Shown: positions 55,736 through 64,000 of the stretch, piece by piece
Position numbering within the stretch: position 1 is the stretch's first letter
How the letters are laid out: each line of letters begins with the position of its first letter
Assembly: GCF_000237925.1 (NCBI RefSeq)
Contig: NC_031498.1
Span: forward strand, 702,015-766,014
Direction of reading: 5' to 3'
DNA from: Schistosoma mansoni
Taxonomy: Eukaryota; Platyhelminthes; Trematoda; Strigeidida; Schistosomatidae
DNA: 64,000 nucleotides
Made by a program: the position numbers and the translations under genes
Notes under the pieces: generated by a model
Seen by the model: the letters and a program-made list of their open reading frames with translations, nothing else
Databases searched by the model: none
Told to the model about the DNA's origin: nothing

Positions 55736-57042
55736 TTACATACAACAGTAAACCAATAGGGTAATAAAGAGAGGCTTTTTAAATGTATACAATGTTTTTA
55801 AAAAAATCTGGAAAATGTCACTTGCATTATGCTTCATGACCTTTCTTCTTAAAGTTTCTAAATCCTAAGATGTTATATTATCATTTTCTTACTTATGAAT
55901 ATACCTATAAAGGATCTTTGTACACTTATATGTTAATGGTTAACATTTTTAGTAACTAAGGCACATGATATAAGCAACATAAAATTCTATTACTGAATAA
56001 AGTTTAAAGAATAAAGCTTTACTTAATATACACAATAGTTGAATAAACTATAGAAAGGTGTTCTGCATCTTATTCACAAATAGGGAATAATGCTATGATA
56101 TAGTTCAAGTTTTTCTAGATTTATGATTTCTCAAATGAGGCATCATAATGGAAATCCAGTTATTTTGCTATTGTTATTTAGTATTGTTAAGTCAGTGACA
56201 CCTGGGTTTATGACTAGGCAATTTTATCGATAAATTCCTGATCACCAATTTTTACGGTTCAGTACAATATGGAAAGAAAGACAGTCCGTATTCCTGAGTT
56301 GACACTAGTTACCAAATTAATACATGACTAGATTTTCAGGTTATGTTATGTCTCATTCAACTTTCCTTAAGCTTCATAATTTCACCTATATAAAGCAGAA
56401 TCCATAAGGAATCCGGATAAATAATACTAATCTTTACAATAAAAAAGAGTAAACAAGGATTCTTTACTAATAGTTGTACATTTTGAAGAGAAAAAGTGAC
56501 TAGAACCATAAAGAAATCATTTCCACACTATGGATTTATCGTTAACTACAATGATCAATACAGAAGAAGCACGGAGAAGGATGTTGGACAGAGAGAGGGG
56601 TTACGATAAAAGAAAGGTTCTTCACAATATGAAAATTTATATCATTTGTAATTTGTTTATGTGACCAAACAATACTGATTCAGACACACAATATGTTTGT
56701 TTTTTCTAGCAATCGTTCATCGGAAATGTGTACTATGGCTAAACGCAAAGACATCTAACTTCAAATCTATCACATTTCTCAGGGATTTGTACATTTCGTA
56801 TTTCGTTTTTCAATGGTAACTTCTGATCTCTTTATTACATATAATGCTTTAAGAACGTCGTCTGAAAATATTCCTAGTTAAACACAACAAAACAGAGAAC
56901 ATGCACTAAATAAACAGAAACTACTGTTGAAAAGGTTTGTATTATCTTTTATGTTACTTAATAATGTTCAGTAGTCTATGGCAAAAGTTCAAAAAACATG
57001 GGGTGGATGTCTCAAATTGCAATAGTAATTTAGTTAGAAAAT
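55736..57042. other. No gene recognised
   Basis: Unique-looking AT-rich DNA; no repeat partner or coding signal found. Confidence 0.4.
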
Positions 57043-57150
57043 AGAAATACCATCAACTCTGGGATGCAGGTACATCTAGATGACCAGTTCCAAATAGAAC
57101 GAAACAAGTGTCTTAGATTACACTGCAAGCTATCATCCATCATTGTTAAT
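57043..57150 (+). repeat. SM-alpha SINE, 3' half
   Basis: ACCATCAACTCTGGGATGCA, GGTACATCTAGATGACCAG, AAATAGAACGAAACAAGTG, GATTACACTGCAAGC. Hammerhead decayed. Confidence 0.7.
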
Positions 57151-57171
57151 AAACTTTACAGCGTTCTTCCG

Positions 57172-57383
57172 TAAAATGTGCAAAACTATACATTAAATAC
57201 TTGATTTGCAAATCATCCATCAACCGTCTCAAACGTCATCATTCCTTCATTATTATTACAATTACTCTCTGTTTATATTCTCATTCTCTTCAATTCAATC
57301 TTCTCGACCTTCTATTGTCAGGCATAACACTTCTGATTAGTATTGCATACTACGTATGTTGACAGACATAAGTAACATGCTGA
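57172..57383 (-). mobile_element. Gypsy-type LTR fragment
   Basis: ACTATACATTAAATACTTG, AATCATCCATCAACCGTCTC, CATACTACGTATGTTGACAG align with the older LTRs at 27.8 and 48.6 kb. Partial. Confidence 0.55.
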
Positions 57384-57614
57384 AATATCCTTCAATAGTT
57401 TTTGTTGTTTTCAGTTCTCGTTCTGTATTCATTGGAATGTTGTCAAAAAAAGTTATACTTTTCTCTATATTACCCTAGAAGCAATATACCTATAGGTTAA
57501 AAATAGAAAGAACCAATAACTAAATACTAGAATATCATTTAAGTAGACCATAATATGTCCGATAGTATCTTCAGTTTAAAGTCTTTAGAATCATGAAATA
57601 TTATCTGCCCTTCA
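57384..57614. other. No gene recognised
   Basis: AT-rich with no supported feature. Confidence 0.4.
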
Positions 57615-58052
57615 TACAAACGTCAAGACAGTCCTACTGTATGAAGCTGAAACTTGAAGAACTACTACTTCCATCGTCAAGAAGGTACAAGTATTTATAA
57701 ACAGTTGGTTTACGCAAAATACTCAACATTCACCGGCCAGATACTATCAGCAACAGCGTTTTATGGGAGAGGACAAACCAGCTTCCAGCTGAAGAGGAAA
57801 TTAGGAAAAGACGTTGGAAGTGGATAGGACATGCATTGATGAAATTACCAAACTTCATCACGAAACGAGCCCTAACTTGGAATCGTGAAGGGAAGCGGAA
57901 AAGAGGAAGACCAAAGAACACATTACGCCAGGAAATAGAATCAGATATGAAAAGGATGAATGTTAACTGGAAAGGATTACCCATGACAGAGTTGGATGGA
58001 TAATGCTGGTGAGCGGCCTATGCTCCTCGACGAGGGGTAACAGGCGCAAGTA
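57615..58052 (+). mobile_element. RTE LINE C-terminus and 3' end, second subfamily
   Basis: Encodes [23 protein letters not shown], [40 protein letters not shown] and [21 protein letters not shown] sequence, ending GGCGCAAGTAAGT. It shares subfamily changes with 52038-52226 (AACTTGGAATCGTGAAGG, TTACGCCAGGA) that differ from the 35.2/44.3/61.9 kb group. Frame is broken at least twice. Confidence 0.88.
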
Positions 58053-58424
58053 AGTCCTTTCAGTAATCAAGGTCATTGGAATGGATATAAAACAGCTTAG
58101 TGATAAATAAACGCATGTTCGATGAAAGACCAATTTTTATAAGTAACCTTTAAAGAAAGAATTAAAACCACTATGAATAACTCAGCATGTTATTCTCATT
58201 CAAGCTTGCCCAGAATTGTATCCATCCTTGATAGCTTTTAATATTTCAATTAAAATTAATGTATTATCTTGCAATTACATTATTATAATTATTATTAAAG
58301 GTTGTAAACTAATTGTTCACATTTGTAGACTATAGAGTTTCATGACATCAATTTGTAACAACTATTCAATGAAAATTATTATTTTTGAAGGAATTAACAA
58401 CGTAAAATTGAGCAGAAATACATT
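58053..58424. other. AT-rich, no gene recognised
   Basis: No supported feature. Confidence 0.4.
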
Positions 58425-58650
58425 ATTTCATTCTATCGGTGAGACAGCAATTTATGAACGACCTTTGAGCGATTCCAAAGTGACATAGGGAAATTTCACC
58501 ACCCTACTAGGGTCTAAAGAAGGTTATAAAGTGGTGTGAGAAATCAGAATCGAGATTTATGGTTAAAAGTTAGGTTAGGGAATCAGAGTTACAGTTTTCA
58601 TCACGAACTGGTATCAGCTGTAATGTCAAAATGCTACTTAGCTATGTGGA
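58425..58650 (+). repeat. Family D repeat
   Basis: AATTTATGAACGACCTTTGA, AGTGACATAGGGAAAT, GGTTAAAAGTTAGGTTAGG and TTTTCATCACGAACTGG match 4735-4960 in order. Confidence 0.55.
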
Positions 58651-60544
58651 TGAATAGGTTTCACGGCAAAATTCAAGATTTGCTATCTTAAATCTTATTG
58701 GTTTGTTCATAAATTGTAGTCTCGCCTATTTTATCTCGTTAGGATATCATCAGCTGTTTATAACCAACAATATTTAGAATAAACAAAAAACTACCATATA
58801 GTTAACATTACTTAAAAGTGATACTGATTAGATGCGAATCTGTATCGGCACGGTGGAGCACCGATTCTAGTGAATGTAGTAAGATTGAAGGAATATGACA
58901 AGTGTTGCAGACAGATACAATGTGCAAGGGAAGATCTTAGATCATCAAACATAGTAAAAAAAGATTGTGGAGCTAAAAAGTTATTTATTTATGCAATGAA
59001 GTAGCTGAGATGCCATTTTAGTTAGTGGTGGAATAGGAAGAAGGCTTTAAGTTCGATTCCAAGGACATACCCTAAAACATATTGGGTCAAGGCGATAAAA
59101 AGCTTTCACGAGTGCTTTTTAAAATATCTCCTTGACGAAGGGAATCAGACTGATATACTGAAGTCTTTCACTGCATTCGATCGACAATCAAGCTTTATTC
59201 TTTTTTATACTTGCTGAAGCCATAACGCTCAAGCATCTCAAACCAGGTTTATGAGTTCAGGGCGAAACTATGATAAATCTCTCCTTGGCATGGTGACGTT
59301 ACCTTCAGTTTATTACATCATTCTTACGACTCTTACTCTTTTTTCGTTGCATCATTTCCATTTTCTTCAAATTCATAATTTTATTTCTAACTGATCTCAA
59401 CTCATGCTATTTCAGATTACTATTAACTTATGGTCAACTGCTTCATTACATAATTAACTTATTAGCTCTACAATCTTTTGTTATTATGTTCATTGATCCA
59501 GAATCTCTCTCATATTGTATTTGTTTGCAACATTTGTTATATTTCTTCAACCTTACTACATTTGTATTTCTAGCTCCATGTCAAGCCCATATTGCCTATT
59601 CTAGTTCCGGACAGACCAATTTATTTATTCTTCCCGAGTTACATTTTGACGTTGTCAATTATTCGCTTTTTGTATGTGTGTATTTATCGCTTAGTCTATG
59701 TATCACATATCGTTAGGTTATTCTTGTCTGACTAGAAAAATTGAGTCACGTTTTGCCAGATGGAGTTGGCACACTTCTCTGGTTCACTTTGCTTAATCTT
59801 CCCGTTCCTCATTTATAATGTCAGTCTGGATAAACGAGTGTCTGAAATGATTTCCTTCAACTCAATCCATATTTAAAGTTCTATTACCGCCATCGCTCAA
59901 ACGAAGTTAGCCTAGGTTCAAAATACAGAGCTAAAATGGAAGACATATTCATTCAAATCGGAGATAGATCAATGGGTCACCAAACATTTATTCGAATCGG
60001 CGCCTAACCATAATGATACATATAATCGATTTCACTGATTGTAATTTATGCTAACAATGTGGTAATTTCTTGTTTATTCCAAATACCGTAGGTTATAAGC
60101 AACTGATGAGAGCCTACGAGATAAAAAGATGTTATTTTACCCAATTTTTTGTTGTTGCTCTCTTCAAGGTAATAAGAACTAAATGTATGAAATTATTTTG
60201 TTAACAACTATATATGATCTAAGGCTTTACTGTAAAACTCACTTTTTGTACCGACATTTTACAGAACTAGATGTTCACTTTTCCAGTCCATATCTAAACC
60301 AAAGTTCCAGTTGACTAAAGTGAATAGAAATTGGTAGTTCAATTAACTTCATTTTCATCCTTTAGTCCGTTTGCTAACGATTCAGTCGCTTCAAATTTAT
60401 TTAGCTGAGACTTTAAGCACGACCTATCAGAATAAATTATCAATTTTAGTTAATTATGTAAACAACTTATACGGTAGTCACCCACCAATCGCATTGAGAG
60501 ATGATTGTGGAAAATCTCAAATTGAAACTATAAACAATCGACTG
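58651..60544. other. No gene recognised; one tRNA-like trace
   Basis: A tRNA-like trace (TTAGTTAGTGGTGGAATAGG, AGTTCGATTCC) lies at 59020-59065. The ORF at 59486 lacks domain or splice support. The rest is unassigned. Confidence 0.35.
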
Positions 60545-60715
60545 TCAACTCAGTGATCGAAAGCTTAAACACTTTCAGCGAGACATACAGGTTCTAGATT
60601 CGATTCCTGGTAGAGTTGTGACTATGTATTCATAAGGAGTCCTATATTAAGCTGAAACAACTATTCACATCTTCATAATTTCAACTTGTTATCTAGCTAA
60701 AACCAATCCATGATA
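60545..60715 (+). repeat. Old family B SINE
   Basis: GTCAACTCAGTGATCGAAAG, GGTTCTAGATTCGATTCC (B box), AAGGAGTCCTATATTAAGCTG and GAAACAACTATTC in the usual order. Ribozyme decayed. Confidence 0.55.
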
Positions 60716-60844
60716 TACGCCTTTAAAACTTAACAACCTCTGAAAATCTCATATACTAACATTTAAACTGACCAAATAGTTTAATAGTATTAAAGAAATC
60801 AATTATAAACTCTTAATTTTCTTAAATTAAACTAGATTATTTAT

Positions 60845-61050
60845 TACTTAGTATTACTTGTTTGAATTTTCCATTGATGTTTAGGACTGCAACTGGTTAG
60901 TCTCTTATAGGCATATGTGCATACCGTGCGTATTGCCTCAATATAGCCTTGATTAATTCAAAAGCATTGTAAACAAAGATGGATAGTGGTTAGCTGACGC
61001 GCACGTCAAACTGGATTCCACTGCTAGCCACTATCCATTTTTGCTTAGAT
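60845..61050. repeat. SM-alpha SINE, hairpin form
   Basis: TTAGTATTACTTGTTTGAAT to GTATTGCCTCAATATAGCC (reverse part), then AAACAAAGATGGATAGTGG and, 40 bp on, CCACTGCTAGCCACTATCCA, its complement. The hammerhead and head are nearly deleted. Same arrangement as 34828-35037 but mirrored. Confidence 0.75.
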
Positions 61051-61673
61051 TTTTTATTGTTTCATTTAGAGAAATATATTTCACTATATATATACACAAT
61101 TCTACATTATTTAAATGAAAATGAATATGATTTTACATTGTAAACATTTACAGTTAAAGATTTGTAATGTAAAAGTTTTCCTTATAGATAGATATACAAG
61201 AAAAAACAGTAATAATACTAATACTGATAATAATAATAATAATAATGGTAATAAACATCTTAAATGCAAAAATTGTATGTTATCTATTAAAATGATTTAC
61301 CTTTTTTTCTCTCTTTTTTTGATTATTTTCTTTTATAATCAAAAAAAAACAAAAATATAAAGAATAATGAAAATAATAGTTACTATGTAGCAACTAAGAG
61401 GTGTTTTCTTTTTCTTTCTTTCCTTTTTTTATTTTTTCTCGTTGATTGTTTATTGTGGATACAATAAACCAGCTATTTACTTTAATTTGATTGTAATTTC
61501 AATATACAAAAAGAGATAAATATACACATATGTTTATTGTATATCATTGAGTTGAATACACTATGAACTGATTCAACTATGATTATAATCTATGTTAGTT
61601 TATTCTCTTTTTTATTAATGATTCCAATTGAATACTGTCATAATCTAAAAATCTCAGCTGTCGAGAATTGGAA
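61051..61673. other. AT-rich, (AAT)n and T-runs
   Basis: (AAT)n at about 61208-61248 and T-rich runs to 61437. The Asn-rich ORF at 61115 is a by-product of (AAT)n. Confidence 0.5.
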
Positions 61674-61792
61674 AACAGATATCAAAAGAATAAGTAGCAA
61701 TTGGAAAGAATTGCCCAGAACAAAGTTCGATGAAGAACCCTGATAGGCGACCTATGCTCCTTCATTAGGAGTAACAGGTGTAACTAAGTAAC
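61674..61792 (+). mobile_element. RTE LINE 3' end fragment
   Basis: AAACAGATATCAAAAGAATA, GCAATTGGAAAGAATTGCCC, GGCGACCTATGCTCCTTC and GGAGTAACAGGTGTAACTAA. Terminal ~120 bp only. Confidence 0.8.
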
Positions 61793-61917
61793 AATCTTAA
61801 GATTATGTGTATATAGAAATATACAAAGTTCATTAAAAAATCTATACATAAATCTTTTTTTATACAAGTTTAGTATAAATAACTACAGTTATAGTTCTGA
61901 ATTACATTACATTATGG
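61793..61917. other. AT-rich spacer
   Basis: No feature recognised. Confidence 0.4.
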
Positions 61918-62247
61918 TTTGTTGTCTCCAACAAGTTACTGTGCGAGACAACAAACCACATTCTAGCGGGAGAAGAAATCAGGAAGAGGCGCTGGAAGTG
62001 GATAGGACACACTTTGAGGAAATCATCCAACTGCATCACAAGACAAGCCCTCACATGGAATCCTGAAGGTCAAAGGAGAAGAGGAAAATCAAAAAACATA
62101 TTACGCCGAGAAATAGAGACAGACATGAGAAGAATGAACAAAAACTGGATAGAACTAGAAAAGAAGGTCCAGGACAGAGTGGGTTGGAGAATGCTGGTCG
62201 GCGGCCTATGCTCCATTGGGAGTAACAGGCGTAAGTAAGTAAGTAAT
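61918..62247 (+). mobile_element. RTE LINE C-terminus inserted beside Ly6-like stop codon
   Basis: Encodes [24 protein letters not shown], [38 protein letters not shown] and [20 protein letters not shown] in one long open frame (74 codons), the best-kept RTE tail here. Ends GGCGTAAGTAAGTAAGTAA. In antisense orientation to the Ly6-like exon, starting about 5 bp past that gene's stop. Confidence 0.9.
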
Positions 62248-62252
62248 ACTTA

Positions 62253-62503
62253 TTAATAACACAATACAGGTAGTGTTAGTAGTGTATGTCGATAATGATA
62301 AAATAATTGAATTAAATTTATTAAAACAATATAGTAACTATAATTCATTTTTTTAAGAATTGAATTAGCTGAATTACATTTATCTTTATTACAAAAACAT
62401 AAATGACCAATTGATGAACGTGATTCAGCTATACAAACTAAATATTTCTCCATTTTCATATTTAAACTTGTTGAACAATTTCGTATTAAATGTTTTTGTC
62501 CAT
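62253..62503 (-). CDS. Ly6/uPAR (CD59-like) surface protein, last exon
   Basis: Minus strand: a strong acceptor (TTCTCTTTTTGTTTTGTCAT then TCAACTAG, ending at 62504) opens an exon of 82 codons in phase with one base from the previous exon. It encodes DGQKHLIRNCSTS, KYLVCIAES and HLCFCNKDKCNSANS; the closely spaced cysteines and the D-x-C-N signature are those of the C-terminal end of an LU (three-finger) domain. A hydrophobic tail (YYIVLINLIQLFYHY ... LLTLPVLCY) fits a GPI-attachment signal after the Asn/Ser segment. Schistosomes have an expanded family of GPI-anchored Ly6 proteins on the tegument (established); which member this is was not determined. Signal peptide and first LU half must lie upstream, beyond 62.9 kb or outside the window. 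The ATG at 62459 is internal, not a start. Confidence 0.75.
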
Positions 62504-62574
62504 CTAGTTGAATGACAAAACAAAAAGAGAATAAGAAATATTAGATGCGTTAATATTTGTTGACAAACAATAAA
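62504..62574 (-). other. Intron 3' end of the Ly6-like gene
   Basis: Pyrimidine-rich on the minus strand up to the CTAG acceptor; it joins the Penelope-type repeat that fills part of the intron. Confidence 0.55.
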
Positions 62575-62905
62575 ATATTAAATAGGAATAATGTATATTT
62601 GTAATATCTCAGCGAAGTGAATTTGAAGTAAATCCAATGTTTCGCCTGGCAATCTGGTCCAAGCAGTTCTGTAAATGAGGCTGACCCAGATGTTGCTTGA
62701 AAAGATATACGAACAACTGTGGACACAGCAGCAACATCTATATAAGAACTTTCGTCTAAATTAGAGCAAATAGTTTTACAGTATTTGGGCGCCAAGTTGA
62801 TGTAAGACATGTAATAGGAATAATGTATATTTGTTAAATCTCAGAGAATGAATTTGAAGTAAATCCAACGTTTCACCTGGCAATCTGGTTCAAACTTTTT
62901 CAAGG
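62575..62905 (-). mobile_element. Penelope-type terminal segments, two units
   Basis: The block from the TATTCCTATT end (plus strand AATAGGAATAATGTATATTT) to AATCCAA(T/C)GTTTC(G/A)CCTGGC occurs twice, about 240 bp apart (62582 and 62814), with a single intervening piece (AACATCTATATAAGAACTTT, GCGCCAAGTTGATGTAAG). Head-to-tail doubling is common for Penelope elements. The 86-codon ORF across it is repeat-derived. Confidence 0.6.
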
Positions 62906-63102
62906 AAATATAATCAAAACATCAAACTTATCGAATATATACAGGGTACATGGTTTTTCGGTTCATTGTACACTGAATAGTTCATCCAATCAACGTTAAA
63001 AATGTTCAAACATATAACTAGTTTAAACATTTTTAACATGTATTAGTGAGTGTAAGAGACTTGTGATATGAAATGATAAGTGTGTTAGGATAACATATTG
63101 TT
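62906..63102. other. AT-rich spacer
   Basis: TTTAAACATTTTTAACA at 63021 and its complement near 62994 form a small inverted pair. Otherwise nothing. Confidence 0.4.
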
Positions 63103-63622
63103 ACCCCCAAACGCCCTGGTATGGCTGAGAGTGGAGAGAGTCCGCTCTCCCTCTACAAATGCTCTCACATGGTCACGCGTATATAGCCTGGGTCAGAGAA
63201 GTCCTACTCACTGCCTTCTCGTGCCTCGACTGTTGTTTACGAAATTGAGAGGACGAAAAGCGAATGTCCGGTGCTTTAACCGGGTTCGTGCACACAAAGA
63301 GTCCACCTAGGGGAGTTGGAAAACCCTAATCCCAAACCAATGGTGTGCATGGGCTCCAGTATCCTGAGGGAACAAATGACGTATGAACCATTCGTCGGTC
63401 ACCAGCTACCATGAGACTGCATCTCCTTACGATGCTCCACTGCCTTATGGATCAGACCTTTAGGTCAAAGGCTCGGGGTGTGGCCCCTTAAGAAAACCAC
63501 GTGCTTTAGTTTGGGCACCTGGGCAGTATTACAGCCCTCACACAAATCAAATGAGATTTGTGTGGCGCATATGTATCCGGTGCTTCCTAGTACCAATATT
63601 TATGTGTTTAAATAAATAAACA
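63103..63622 (+). repeat. Family E interspersed repeat, full length
   Basis: CCCCCAAACGCCCTGGTATG to TTTATGTGTTTAAATAAATA, same limits as 8135-8655. The first ~65 codons are open (NALVWLRVERVRSPS..., RGRKANVRCFNRV). Confidence 0.78.
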
Positions 63623-63847
63623 CATTGTATATATCCGTAAAAGGTGAAAGGAGAAATTTTATTCACAATATATTGTCTCCTGTCGGTGAAGTTTTAAGAA
63701 AATATACGATTTTTATAATATATGATATGAATCATATATGTGTCACAGCATGTATAAAATGAAGATAAATAAACAAAAGAATGAATTCGAAGAGGAAGAA
63801 TGTAGTTTGAAACTGAATATGTGTTATTTTTAATGTTCCAATCAATT
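63623..63847. other. AT-rich, no gene recognised
   Basis: No Ly6-like exon or other feature found here on either strand. Confidence 0.4.
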
Positions 63848-63967
63848 GGGTTGTTTGTGGAGATTTTTTGTAATTTTTTTATATATATTTGAAATCACGA
63901 GTCAATTGAAGCTAGACCACCATGGAAAACCTGGAAGCACTGGACGGCTGTTTCGTCCTATTGTTTA
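63848..63967 (-). repeat. Family B SINE, terminal arm
   Basis: TTGTGGAGATTTTTTGTAAT, GAGTCAATTGAAGCTAGACC, GCACTGGACGGCTGTTTCGT, then breaks off inside the hammerhead. Stem III ACAG/CCGT has one mismatch. Confidence 0.75.
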
Positions 63968-64000
63968 GCAAATTCCGATGAGATTTAATCATTTAATGTA

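Noticed and set aside
61115-61360. 81-codon ORF with KCKNC motif and hydrophobic end, resembling another Ly6-type tail
   Set aside because: The Asn run comes from (AAT)n, the hydrophobic end from T-rich runs, and no splice acceptor of comparable quality or LU signature is present.
62575-62810. Minus-strand ORF (MSYINLAPKYCKT...) as an upstream exon of the Ly6-like gene
   Set aside because: The same codons occur in other Penelope-type segments (41.2 kb), so it is repeat-derived.

Overview
The window looks like a blood-fluke genome (genus Schistosoma or a close relative). It is AT-rich, has few genes, and is dominated by families typical of schistosomes: SM-alpha-type SINEs carrying a hammerhead ribozyme, RTE-clade LINE tails ending in a short (GTAA)n repeat, a Penelope-like element with a GIY-YIG endonuclease, and gypsy-type LTRs of about 300 bp. 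Three assembly gaps of exactly 200 N lie at 1873-2072, 46002-46201 and 52255-52454. Species was not determined.

Repeats. Family A is SM-alpha-like (tRNA-like promoter plus hammerhead). Family B is a second tRNA-derived hammerhead SINE, the most abundant repeat here, often folded back so that both arms carry the tRNA-like and hammerhead segments in opposite orientation. Its copies end in CCCCTTCTGATA, and several have clear target-site duplications (TSDs), so it moves as a retroposon despite looking like a terminal-inverted-repeat element. Family C is an older tRNA-like/hammerhead family. Family D is a diverged repeat. Family E is a sharply bounded ~520-bp repeat with an (AAAT)n tail. RTE 3' ends occur nine times; one tail has expanded into a very long GTAA microsatellite at 52.2-52.9 kb. 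Solo LTRs and one integrase fragment are gypsy fossils.

Host genes are sparse. Best supported is the last exon of a Ly6/uPAR-like (CD59-like) surface protein on the minus strand at 62253-62503, with a strong splice acceptor, a Cys-rich C-terminal LU motif and a GPI-type hydrophobic tail; an RTE copy begins about 5 bp beyond its stop codon. A possible small two-exon secreted-protein gene lies at 45520-45866, partly duplicated 1.18 kb downstream across a gap. A short C-terminal coding exon lies at 42028-42159 (minus).

Layout: 1-9.9 kb SINEs, solo LTR, family E joined to an internally deleted RTE copy; 10-33 kb mostly family A/B/C SINEs in AT-rich DNA; 33-44 kb SM-alpha, RTE, PLE and LTR pieces plus one exon; 45-48 kb candidate gene and duplication; 48.6-51 kb LTR and PLE; 52-53.7 kb RTE tail and microsatellite; 54-58 kb gypsy and RTE fragments; 60-64 kb SINEs, RTE, Ly6-like exon, PLE termini, family E.
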